Source: Bacillota bacterium (GTDB lineage Bacteria; Bacillota; Clostridia; Oscillospirales; JAKOTC01). Taken from it: a DNA stretch of 14,385 bases. The notes beneath the pieces were generated by a model, which saw only the letters and a list, made by a program, of their open reading frames with translations, did not search any database and was not told where the DNA came from. The translations under genes and the position numbers were made by a program. The first letter of the stretch is position 1; every line of letters starts with the position of its first letter. This document shows positions 7,331-13,978 of this stretch, one piece after another. Where the stretch lies: assembly GCA_029776465.1 (NCBI GenBank), contig JAKOTC010000074.1:1-14385 (forward strand), in the 5' to 3' direction.

Positions 7331-8167
7331 GTGGAGACACTTATCAAATTGGAGAACGTGTCCTTTTCCTATGAAGAGGGAAAGACCGTTCTGGATCGGT
7401 TGAATATTGAATTTAAGCAGGGGGAGTTTGTCGCGGTGCTGGGACATAACGGCAGCGGGAAATCCACCCTGGCCAAGCTGCTGAACGGCATTTTGGAGCC
7501 CACCGCCGGTAAGGTTCTGGTCAGCGGCATTCCCACCACGGACCCTGAGCGGCTCAAGGAGATTCGTCGGATTGTGGGGATGGTCTTTCAAAACCCCGAC
7601 AACCAGATCGTGGCCACCACCGTGGAGGAGGACACCGCCTTTGCCCTTGAAAATCTGGGGGTGGAGCCGGAGGAGATCCGCCGGCGGGTGGACGAGGCCC
7701 TCAAGCGGGTGGATATGTATGCCTATCGCCAGCATCCGCCCCACAAGCTGTCGGGCGGGCAGAAGCAGCGGGTGGCCATCGCCGGCGTGATTGCCATGAA
7801 TCCCCGCTGCATTGTGCTGGACGAGCCCACCGCCATGCTGGACCCCAAGGGGCGCAAGGAAGTCATTGAGACCGTTAAGGAGCTCAACCGCACCAAAGGG
7901 GTCACTGTTATTCTGGTGACCCACTATATGGATGAGGCCGCCCAGGCGGATCGGGTTGTGGTGATGGATCAGGGCGGGGTGCTGCTGGACGACACCCCCC
8001 GTCAGGTCTTCGGCCAAATGGAGCTTTTAAAATCGGTGGGGCTGGATGTGCCCCCCTCCACCGAGCTGTATCTGGACTTGGTCAAAACCGGCGGGTTTGA
8101 GCTTGCCGTGGTGCTGAATCCCACCGAGTGTGCCGAAAAAATCGCGGAGCAGATAAGGCGTGGCTGA
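7331..8167 (+). CDS. ecfA1: Energy-coupling factor transporter ATPase EcfA1
   Basis: EcfA1 is one of two ATPases of the energy-coupling factor module, which powers uptake of vitamins and other micronutrients through interchangeable S subunits. The 278-residue protein has Walker A GHNGSGKS (38-45), Q-loop Q87 within VFQNPDNQI, signature LSGGQ (140-144), Walker B IVLDEP (161-166), D-loop MLDP, and H-loop H198 in THYMDEA. QNPDNQ is characteristic of EcfA1/CbiO. The GTG start at 7331 lies two bases after the methyltransferase stop; AAGGA (7315-7319) is a somewhat distant ribosome site. It pairs with EcfA2 (8245) and EcfT (9099). The C-terminal tail after about residue 225 is the usual dimerisation extension. 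No S subunit is encoded nearby, which agrees with a group II (shared-module) system. Confidence 0.95.
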   Translation: METLIKLENVSFSYEEGKTVLDRLNIEFKQGEFVAVLGHNGSGKSTLAKLLNGILEPTAGKVLVSGIPTTDPERLKEIRRIVGMVFQNPDNQIVATTVEEDTAFALENLGVEPEEIRRRVDEALKRVDMYAYRQHPPHKLSGGQKQRVAIAGVIAMNPRCIVLDEPTAMLDPKGRKEVIETVKELNRTKGVTVILVTHYMDEAAQADRVVVMDQGGVLLDDTPRQVFGQMELLKSVGLDVPPSTELYLDLVKTGGFELAVVLNPTECAEKIAEQIRRG

Positions 8168-8244
8168 ATGAATCGGCAATCCTGAGCGGGCTTTGGCCGG
8201 AAGGCTGAAATACAATATGAATTTACGATAAAGGAACATACCAA

Positions 8245-9105
8245 ATGTCTGCAATCACTGTTCGTCAGTTGACGCATATTTACAGCCCGGATACTCCGTT
8301 TAAGCAGGTGGCTTTAAACGAGGTCTCCCTCGACATTCAAAAAGGGGAGTTTCTGGGCATCATCGGTTACACCGGGTCGGGCAAATCCACCCTGATCCAG
8401 CATTTCAACGGGCTTTTAAAGCCCACCTCGGGCACCGTTCTGGTGGATGGGGAGGACATCTGGAAAAAGGGCTATGACATCCGAAGCGTCCGTTTTAAAG
8501 TGGGGCTGGTTTTTCAATATCCCGAGTATCAGCTGTTTGAAGAAACGGTATACAAAGATATTGCCTTCGGCCCTAAAAACATGGGGCTTTCAACGGAGGA
8601 GATCGACAGCCGGGTGAGGGAGGCCGCGGAATTTACCGGCCTTGCCCCCGAGCTGTTGCAGCGTTCCCCCTTTGAGCTGTCGGGCGGGCAGAAACGCCGG
8701 GCGGCCATCGCGGGCGTCATGGCCATGAGGCCCCAGGTGCTGATTCTGGACGAGCTTGCCGCCGGCCTTGACCCCAAGGGGCGCAACAAGATTTTAAACC
8801 AGATTAAAGAATACCACAGCAAGACCGGAAGCACGGTTCTGCTGGTCTCCCACAGCATGGAGGACATTGCCCGCTACTCCGGCCGGGTGCTGGTGATGCA
8901 CAGGGGATCACTTCTGATGCTGGACGAGGTATCCAAAGTTTTTGCCCGGGCGGATGAACTGGTGAAAACCGGGCTGGATCTTCCCGAGCTGACCAAGGTT
9001 CTGCTGATTCTTCAGCAGAGGGGTTTCCCGGTGAACACCTCGGCTTACACCAAAGAGGATGTCCGGGCTGAACTGCTCCGTTTAAAGGGGGTGACCGGAT
9101 GCTGA
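8245..9105 (+). CDS. ecfA2: Energy-coupling factor transporter ATPase EcfA2
   Basis: This is the second ATPase of the ECF module, 286 residues long. It shows Walker A GYTGSGKS (41-48), Q-loop Q91 in VFQYPEYQLFEETV (typical of EcfA2), signature LSGGQ (145-149), Walker B VLILDE (165-170), D-loop GLDP (174-177), and H203 in VSHSMED. The residue after the catalytic glutamate is Leu171; the family normally has Pro (DEPAAGLDP). The codon is CTT, so a single C-to-T change from CCT would explain it. This should not abolish catalysis but is unusual. AAGGA (8231-8235) sits nine bases before the ATG. A 77-base gap separates it from ecfA1, with no clear promoter or terminator in it. The end overlaps ecfT by seven bases (ATGCTGA). 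Confidence 0.95.
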   Translation: MSAITVRQLTHIYSPDTPFKQVALNEVSLDIQKGEFLGIIGYTGSGKSTLIQHFNGLLKPTSGTVLVDGEDIWKKGYDIRSVRFKVGLVFQYPEYQLFEETVYKDIAFGPKNMGLSTEEIDSRVREAAEFTGLAPELLQRSPFELSGGQKRRAAIAGVMAMRPQVLILDELAAGLDPKGRNKILNQIKEYHSKTGSTVLLVSHSMEDIARYSGRVLVMHRGSLLMLDEVSKVFARADELVKTGLDLPELTKVLLILQQRGFPVNTSAYTKEDVRAELLRLKGVTGC

Positions 9106-9917
9106 GAGATATTACGCTGGGTCAGTATATTCCCGGGGACTCGGTGGTGCACCGGATGGATCCCCGGATGAAAATTCTGCTTACCCTGGGTTTTACCGTG
9201 ATTTTATTTGTGGCCAACAACATCAGCGCGGTGGTGGCGGCGGGAATGTTTCCTCTGGTGGCGGCGGTGTTTTCTCACATTTCTTACAACGTCATCGTGA
9301 GAAGCTTTAAGCCGCTTTTGCCCTTTATTCTCTTCACGGTTATTTTGAATCTTTTCTATGTGGGGGGCGACCCCATTGTGGAGTTTTGGGTGATCAAGAT
9401 CACCTGGCAGGGCCTTCACGTCAGCGCCATTATGTCCCTGCGCATTATCTTCATGCTGATCGGCGGCTCTTTATTGACCTTCACCACCTCCCCCATTCTG
9501 CTCACCGACGCCATTGAGCGGCTGATGGGACCCCTGAAGAAGATCCGGGTGCCGGTGCACGAGATTGCCATGATGATGACCATTGCCCTCCGCTTTATTC
9601 CCACCCTGATTGAGGAGACCAATAAAATCATGAATGCCCAAAAGGCGAGGGGAGCCGACATGGAGCAGGGCAATCTGGTTCAGCGCATCCGGGCTCTGAT
9701 TCCCATTTTGATTCCCCTGTTTGTTTCCGCCTTCAAGCGGGCCGATGAACTGGCTCTGGCCATGGAAAGCCGCTGTTACACCGGCGGCGAGGGCCGCACC
9801 CGGATGAAGGTGATGAAGATGTCTGCCCGGGACGGCTGGGCAAGCCTTTGTTTCCTGGTTTCGGTGGGGCTGGTCATTGCCTGCAATATCCGATTCGGGT
9901 CTGCCTTTCAGTATTAA
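9099..9917 (+). CDS. ecfT: Energy-coupling factor transporter transmembrane protein EcfT
   Basis: EcfT is the membrane scaffold that joins the two ATPases to an S subunit and transmits ATP-driven motion. The 272-residue protein begins LGQYIPGDSVVHRMDPRMK, the conserved N-terminal block. Hydrophobic segments lie at about 26-47, 49-60, 72-90, 106-130, 155-170 and 246-264. The two coupling motifs are KARGAD (Ala-Arg-Gly at 183-185) and SRCY (Ser-Arg-Cys at 224-226); their arginines dock into grooves on EcfA1 and EcfA2. The second motif has Cys where Gly or another small residue is common. AAAGGGGGTGA (9084-9094) lies four bases before the ATG, and the start overlaps the ecfA2 stop, so expression is coupled. 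truA follows after 35 bases. Confidence 0.95.
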   Translation: MLRDITLGQYIPGDSVVHRMDPRMKILLTLGFTVILFVANNISAVVAAGMFPLVAAVFSHISYNVIVRSFKPLLPFILFTVILNLFYVGGDPIVEFWVIKITWQGLHVSAIMSLRIIFMLIGGSLLTFTTSPILLTDAIERLMGPLKKIRVPVHEIAMMMTIALRFIPTLIEETNKIMNAQKARGADMEQGNLVQRIRALIPILIPLFVSAFKRADELALAMESRCYTGGEGRTRMKVMKMSARDGWASLCFLVSVGLVIACNIRFGSAFQY

Positions 9918-9952
9918 GATAAAAATCAATTGATCTATACTACGGAGATAGC

Positions 9953-10774
9953 ATGAGAAACTTTAAAGTTACCATACGGTTCGACGGAAGCCGATACGGC
10001 GGCTGGCAGCGGCAGAAAAACAGTTACGCCGTTCAGCAGGCGGTGGAGGAGACCCTGAAAAAAATCCTGAACGCGCCCCACACCGTCACCGGTTGCAGCC
10101 GAACCGATGCGGGGGTTCACGCCAACCGGTTTGTCTTTAACTTCTTCACCGAGAACACCATTCCGGTGGAGGGGCTGAAAAAGGCGCTTCACTGCGTTCT
10201 GCCTGATGATATTGCCGTATTGGATGTGCAGGAGGCCAGTCTTAAATTTTCGGCCCGGTTTTCGGCTGTGGCCAAGGAATATATCTATTGTTTTTATGAT
10301 TCTCCCGCCAAGAATCCCTTTCTGGCGCGGTATGCCCTCCATCATGACTACCCCCTTCGGGTGGAGGAGATGGCGAAAGCGGCCTCCTATTATGTCGGCT
10401 GCCATGATTTTGCCGCCTTTCGGGCCACAGGCAGTCCCCCTTGCTGCACCGAGCGGAATATCTTCGAGTCCGAGGTGAAGCGGGAAGGGGAACTGGTGGT
10501 CTTCAGGGTGCTGGGGGACGGGTTTTTATACAATATGGTTCGCATCATGGCCGGAACCCTTTTATATGTGTCCATGGGTAAACTGGACGCCGACAGCATT
10601 CCCGACATCATCCAAAGCAAACAGCGGGACCGGGCGGGAAAAACTTTGCCTCCGGTGGGGCTTTATTTAAATAATGTCTATTTTGAGGGCGAGGAGGGCA
10701 CGGACGGCTTTGACACCGCCTACCGCCAGATTATCAAAGCCCGCAGGGCAGCCATGGATCCGGATTTTGATTAA
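9953..10774 (+). CDS. truA: tRNA pseudouridine synthase A (TruA)
   Basis: TruA isomerises uridines 38-40 in the anticodon arm of many tRNAs to pseudouridine. The 273-residue protein starts with FKVTIRFDGSRYGGWQRQ. The catalytic aspartate is D52 in GCSRTDAGVHA. Further family blocks are FSARFSAVAKEYIY, the YVGCHDFAAF segment, and GDGFLYNMVRIMAGTLL near the end. The C-terminus adds about 25 charged residues after GLYLNNVYFE, slightly longer than the E. coli protein. ACGGAG (9942-9947) sits five bases before the ATG. The link to ecfT is the classical Firmicutes order ecfA1-ecfA2-ecfT-truA, but the flanking ribosomal protein genes (rplQ before, rplM-rpsI after) are absent here. Confidence 0.97.
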   Translation: MRNFKVTIRFDGSRYGGWQRQKNSYAVQQAVEETLKKILNAPHTVTGCSRTDAGVHANRFVFNFFTENTIPVEGLKKALHCVLPDDIAVLDVQEASLKFSARFSAVAKEYIYCFYDSPAKNPFLARYALHHDYPLRVEEMAKAASYYVGCHDFAAFRATGSPPCCTERNIFESEVKREGELVVFRVLGDGFLYNMVRIMAGTLLYVSMGKLDADSIPDIIQSKQRDRAGKTLPPVGLYLNNVYFEGEEGTDGFDTAYRQIIKARRAAMDPDFD

Positions 10775-10789
10775 ATTCCGATTACATAA

Positions 10790-10823
10790 GTCCCGGCGGG
10801 ACCTCGCCTGTTTCAGCAAACAG
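10790..10823 (+). repeat. Two adjacent small hairpins between truA and the DUF5711-type gene
   Basis: GTCCC (10790-10794) pairs with GGGAC (10798-10802) around a GGC loop. CTGTTT (10808-10813) pairs with AAACAG (10818-10823) around CAGC. No T-tract follows, so they do not form a standard terminator. They sit directly before the strong ribosome site AAAGGAGG (10832-10839) and could affect mRNA processing or stability in the intercistronic region. Confidence 0.35.
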
Positions 10824-10847
10824 CAAAGAGCAAAGGAGGGGAAAAGC

Positions 10848-12008
10848 ATGACAGACGAAAAACTCCGAAAAAAAAGACGCCGGTTAATCCGGCTGCGCCG
10901 AATGTTCGGCCTGTTTGTGCTGATTGTCCTGGGAGCGGTGGTCTGTTTGAACTGGGACTATCTTTCCCCCGAAGCCATTCTGCTGAAGATTCAGCGGATG
11001 GGAAGTCTTACGGGCACAACGGCGGATTACCCGCTGGACATCTCGGGCAGGGTGGTGGCTGCCGTCGGCCGGTTGGGAAACCAGGGCCTGTTGGTGACCG
11101 ACTCGGGCTATTACCGCCTGAAGCCAAACAAGGCCGAGGAATTCTCCCACAGCCTGCAAAGCGTTTCCCTCAGCACAGCGGGGGATTATGCCATCCTGTA
11201 TGAGAAGGGTGGAAGCGATTACATATTGGAGAGCGCCGGCGGCCGGATTTTCGAGAACAGCATCGGCGGAACCATTCGCATGGCGGAGGTGGCTCCCAAC
11301 GGCAATTACGCCCTGCTGCTTCAAGTTACCAATTATGCGAGCAAGCTGAATGTCTATAATTCCTCCGGAAAGCAGCTCTTTTCCAATTTTACCACCGGCT
11401 CTAAAATCAGCGGGATTTCCTTTAATAAAAACGGAAGCCTCTGCGCCGTCACCACGGTGGATACCCAGGGGGGCGGTCTGGTTTCCACGGTCACTATTTA
11501 TAATATTTCCAGCGGTGAGCAGGTGAAAACCCTTACCCTGACAGATCTGCTCTGCATCCGGGTCTATTTTCAAAACGACGGGGGACTGTGCATCACCTGT
11601 GACGAATCTGCCATATTCTATAACAGCAGTTTTGAAGAAAAAGCCCGGGTGGATTATAAAAACCGCTCCCTGCTGGCCTATGCCTGGGACGATGGGGATT
11701 TGGCTCTTTTGTTCCAAACCGATGACCCCCTGTCCGGCCGGTCTGTGGAGGTTTATCGCAGTGGAGAACTTCTTTACCGGATCGATTCGGACCGAAAGGC
11801 GAAGGGCATTTCTCTGCAAAAGGGCAGGCTTTCCATCCTGGATAAGGAGGAGCTTTTGGTTTATCAAGGGGAGAATCGGATGATGGAGAAGGCAGCGGCC
11901 GCAGGTTCGGCAAGAACCCTGCTGGTGGGCAACTCTGTTTTTGAAATCGCTCAGAATCAGGTGGCGGCATACCGCCTGAACGCCGCCCCGGATGACCAAA
12001 ATCCATAG
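10848..12008 (+). CDS. DUF5711-type protein: single-pass membrane anchor with a beta-propeller-like domain
   Basis: The frame is open from 10674, through the end of truA, but the ATG at 10848 follows AAAGGAGG (10832-10839) and gives a sensible 386-residue protein. It begins with a very basic stretch (residues 6-18, KLRKKRRRLIRLR), then one membrane helix at about 19-36 and the bulk outside the cytoplasm. The remaining 340 residues contain repeated short beta-strand units ending in patterns such as GDYAILYEKG, GNYALLLQV and GSLCAVTTV, as in a WD40-like or YVTN-like propeller. I recall this architecture as DUF5711, found in Clostridia; a profile search was not possible. No catalytic motif is visible. 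Function is unknown; an envelope-sensing or scaffold role is a guess. It lies 73 bases after truA. A CvpA-family gene with its own promoter follows. Confidence 0.75.
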   Translation: MTDEKLRKKRRRLIRLRRMFGLFVLIVLGAVVCLNWDYLSPEAILLKIQRMGSLTGTTADYPLDISGRVVAAVGRLGNQGLLVTDSGYYRLKPNKAEEFSHSLQSVSLSTAGDYAILYEKGGSDYILESAGGRIFENSIGGTIRMAEVAPNGNYALLLQVTNYASKLNVYNSSGKQLFSNFTTGSKISGISFNKNGSLCAVTTVDTQGGGLVSTVTIYNISSGEQVKTLTLTDLLCIRVYFQNDGGLCITCDESAIFYNSSFEEKARVDYKNRSLLAYAWDDGDLALLFQTDDPLSGRSVEVYRSGELLYRIDSDRKAKGISLQKGRLSILDKEELLVYQGENRMMEKAAAAGSARTLLVGNSVFEIAQNQVAAYRLNAAPDDQNP

Positions 12009-12088
12009 CGGATGTTTTTCTATCATGACCAAGGATTTTCCTGAGTCTGCTTTTTATAGATGTTGCAGGCAGTGAGCGACATAAATAC

Positions 12089-12117
12089 TTGAAGTGTGAA
12101 ATTATTTATGGTAAAAT
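12089..12117 (+). promoter_or_regulatory. Promoter upstream of the CvpA-family gene
   Basis: TTGAAG (12089-12094) and TAAAAT (12112-12117) are separated by exactly 17 bases, matching the sigma-A consensus in four and five of six positions. The surroundings are AT-rich and non-coding. Transcription would start near 12124, giving a leader of about 150 nt before the ATG at 12273. Confidence 0.6.
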
Positions 12118-12123
12118 AAAATA

Positions 12124-12272
12124 TGAATTTGGTTAAAGCGGATTACCGAAAATGAAATGCTTTAGCCATCGGGAGGAAGTTTTCGCTACCGGAGGCAAAA
12201 GCCTGCAATATTTTTCTTGTCAACGGCATAAACTTGTCTGTGATTATAACCTGTGAAAAAGAGGGAATCAAT
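12124..12272 (+). other. Long, partly structured 5' leader of the CvpA-family gene
   Basis: The leader contains a nine-base-pair stem with one G-U pair, GGTTAAAGC (12131-12139) with GCTTTAGCC (12159-12167), around a 19-nt loop. A smaller stem AGGC-AAAA-GCCT (12193-12204) follows, and a T-run (12211-12215) begins seven bases after it, a weak terminator-like arrangement. The last part holds the ribosome site GAGGGAA (12261-12267). I compared it by memory with common riboswitch consensus patterns and found no match. It may be an attenuator or other cis-regulator, or only an ordinary long leader. The upstream remainder of the gap (12009-12088) shows nothing clear. Confidence 0.35.
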
Positions 12273-13193
12273 ATGTTTTGGCTTATCGATCTGGGAGCGG
12301 TAATTTTAATCGGCCTGATGACCTATCTGGGGTACAAAAAAGGCTTTATTAAGGCCTTGATTGGCTTGGTTGGTTTTTTGATCGCTTTGCTGCTTGCCAA
12401 AGGGTTGAGTGAACCCATTTCCGAGATGGTCTATGATACTTTCATATCCGATGCCTTAAAAAGCTATGTCACAAGTTATATTGACAGTTTAACAGGACAG
12501 GCCGACCTGGGGGGCGCCCAGCCCTTGTATATGGCCGGGCCCGGAACCAAGGCCAGCATATCCTATCAAGATCTCCTGGGACAGCTTCAAAAAAGCGGAG
12601 ATTCCCTGACCAGCAGTGAAAAAGCCGAAATCATTCGGCAGATTCAAAAAGGGGCCACGGTGGAGGAGATCGTCAGCCAGCACAACAAGAGCACAGGCTC
12701 TGAAGTGAATGCCGCCGATGTGGCCAAAGCGCTGGGCGTGGACAAAAAGTCCTCTGTTTCCGAGGCAACGGAGGAAGCGAACAGCATATTTGGCATTGAT
12801 GTCGGCAAAATAGTTGGGAATATCATCGCTGAAGCCGTAGATGTGGATTCCATCTCCGCAGAGGTGATTGATAAAAATCTGCACCCGATGATTGTTAATA
12901 TCTTATCCTCGATTGTTTTTATTGTGTTGTTCATCATTTTTTCCCTTTTGCTCGGCCTTCTCTCCGGCGCTGTCAGCAAACTGGTTAACAAGGTTCCGCT
13001 GGTGGGGCCGGTCAATAAGGTTCTGGGCGGTGCCTTCGGCTTTGCCAAGGGTTTGGGCTGGACGATCATTTTGCTGATTATTCTCACCATGATGGCAAGG
13101 GGCTCGGATAATGCCGATTTCCGCAAGTCTGTGGACCGTTCCCTCGGTTGCACTTTGGTGGAGTCTTTGGTGCCTGACTTTTCCGCAGAGTAG
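12273..13193 (+). CDS. CvpA-family membrane protein with a large internal loop
   Basis: The protein of 306 residues has hydrophobic segments at about 4-20, 26-43, 207-231 and 257-274. Its start (DLGAVILIGLMTYLGYKKGF) and its end (KVPLVGPVNKVLGGAFGFAKGLGW) match the CvpA family, named for colicin V production. In other bacteria the family is linked to envelope homeostasis, but its biochemistry is unsettled. Typical CvpA proteins are 160-180 residues; here about 160 residues (44-206) separate the second and third helices. That loop is rich in Ser, Gln and charged residues and looks mostly helical. The ATG at 12273 is preferred over the in-frame ATG at 12234 because GAGGGAA (12261-12267) lies five bases upstream and the first helix begins at once. 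Neighbours are a DUF5711-type protein and pgsA, both envelope-related. Confidence 0.82.
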   Translation: MFWLIDLGAVILIGLMTYLGYKKGFIKALIGLVGFLIALLLAKGLSEPISEMVYDTFISDALKSYVTSYIDSLTGQADLGGAQPLYMAGPGTKASISYQDLLGQLQKSGDSLTSSEKAEIIRQIQKGATVEEIVSQHNKSTGSEVNAADVAKALGVDKKSSVSEATEEANSIFGIDVGKIVGNIIAEAVDVDSISAEVIDKNLHPMIVNILSSIVFIVLFIIFSLLLGLLSGAVSKLVNKVPLVGPVNKVLGGAFGFAKGLGWTIILLIILTMMARGSDNADFRKSVDRSLGCTLVESLVPDFSAE

Positions 13194-13289
13194 AGAGACG
13201 GAAAATACGAATGATTCATACGCTGTAGATAATGCTGTGTCCCTGACGGGGCATTTGAGATTGGCATAGATTGGATTTGGTGAAAGGAC

Positions 13290-13880
13290 ATGACGATTCC
13301 GAATATATTATCCGTTTTTCGCATCCTGCTGATACCCCTGTTTATCATCAGCTTTTTTAAAGGCGGGGAGGCAGGGTATGTTTATGCTGCCGGGGTGTTG
13401 ATTTTATCGGGCCTGACCGATTGCCTCGACGGTGTAATTGCGAGAAAATTTCATCAAATCAGCGACCTTGGCAAGATCCTCGACCCGTTGGCGGATAAGG
13501 TGACTCAGGTGGCGGTTGGGCTCAGCCTCTGTATCCACTTTTCCAACCCGTGGCTTGTCACCATGATGGTTTTGATTATCATCAAAGAGCTTTTGATGAT
13601 GATTGCGGCAATTATTCTCATCCGCAAAGGGCTCAAAGTTCGAAGCTCAAGATGGTTCGGCAAAGTTGCCACCTTCCTGTTCTATGCCGCTGTGGTGGCT
13701 TTCGTGCTTTTCCCCAACATTTTAAGCGGTATGCCCATGAATATTATTTGCATTGTGATTTCAGTGACCATGATTTATGCTTTGGTCCGTTATGTGTTTG
13801 AGTTTTTCGCAATAATTAATACACCGGCAAACTCCGGCGATGTCCCGGCGGAAAAACTGCAGAGCAATCAGGGCGCCTGA
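13290..13880 (+). CDS. pgsA: CDP-diacylglycerol--glycerol-3-phosphate 3-phosphatidyltransferase (PgsA-type CDP-alcohol phosphatidyltransferase)
   Basis: PgsA condenses CDP-diacylglycerol with glycerol-3-phosphate to form phosphatidylglycerol phosphate, the committed step to phosphatidylglycerol, in the cytoplasmic membrane. The start MTIPNILSVFRILLIP is typical. The CDP-alcohol phosphatidyltransferase signature D-G-x2-A-R-x8-G-x3-D-x3-D is complete: D47, G48, A51, R52, G61, D65, D69, with D44 upstream. Hydrophobic segments at about 8-22, 30-45, 75-88, 91-112, 124-142 and 148-173 fit the six-helix fold. The 196-residue length is normal. GGTGA (13279-13283) lies six bases before the ATG and is the better ribosome site; the nearby AAAGGA is too close. 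The 96-base gap after the CvpA gene holds no convincing promoter, so both may share one transcript. Another CDP-alcohol transferase is possible, but the start and length favour PgsA. Confidence 0.9.
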   Translation: MTIPNILSVFRILLIPLFIISFFKGGEAGYVYAAGVLILSGLTDCLDGVIARKFHQISDLGKILDPLADKVTQVAVGLSLCIHFSNPWLVTMMVLIIIKELLMMIAAIILIRKGLKVRSSRWFGKVATFLFYAAVVAFVLFPNILSGMPMNIICIVISVTMIYALVRYVFEFFAIINTPANSGDVPAEKLQSNQGA

Positions 13881-13919
13881 ATGCAGGTGTGAGATCAAAA
13901 GAAAAGACCCACCCTTTGG

Positions 13920-13963
13920 TCCGGCGACGATGGGTGAAAATGAAATTATAATGAGTCGCCGGA
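13920..13963. promoter_or_regulatory. Perfect 9-bp inverted repeat enclosing a TATAAT, upstream of the Clp ATPase gene
   Basis: TCCGGCGAC (13920-13928) and GTCGCCGGA (13955-13963) are exact reverse complements with a 26-base AT-rich centre. The centre contains a consensus -10, TATAAT (13947-13952), but no good -35 at standard spacing. The right arm abuts the ribosome site (AAAAGGG, 13965-13971) of the gene at 13979. A second pair, ACCCA (13907-13911) with TGGGT (13931-13935), interleaves with it. The arrangement is unlike the CIRCE (HrcA) or CtsR operators of clp and heat-shock genes. Confidence 0.4.
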
Positions 13964-13978
13964 GAAAAGGGTTTTGGA

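Noticed and set aside
8168..8244. Possible promoter or terminator between ecfA1 and ecfA2
   Set aside because: TACAAT (8211-8216) resembles a -10, but no -35 lies at proper spacing and no stable GC-rich stem with a T-tract is present.
10674..10847. N-terminal extension of the DUF5711-type protein from 10674
   Set aside because: It would overlap the end of truA by about 100 bases in another frame. The strong ribosome site and the basic-plus-helix start support the ATG at 10848.
13241..13256. GTCCC / GGGGC hairpin between the CvpA gene and pgsA as a terminator
   Set aside because: The stem is five pairs including a G-T wobble, and only three Ts follow, so termination is unlikely.
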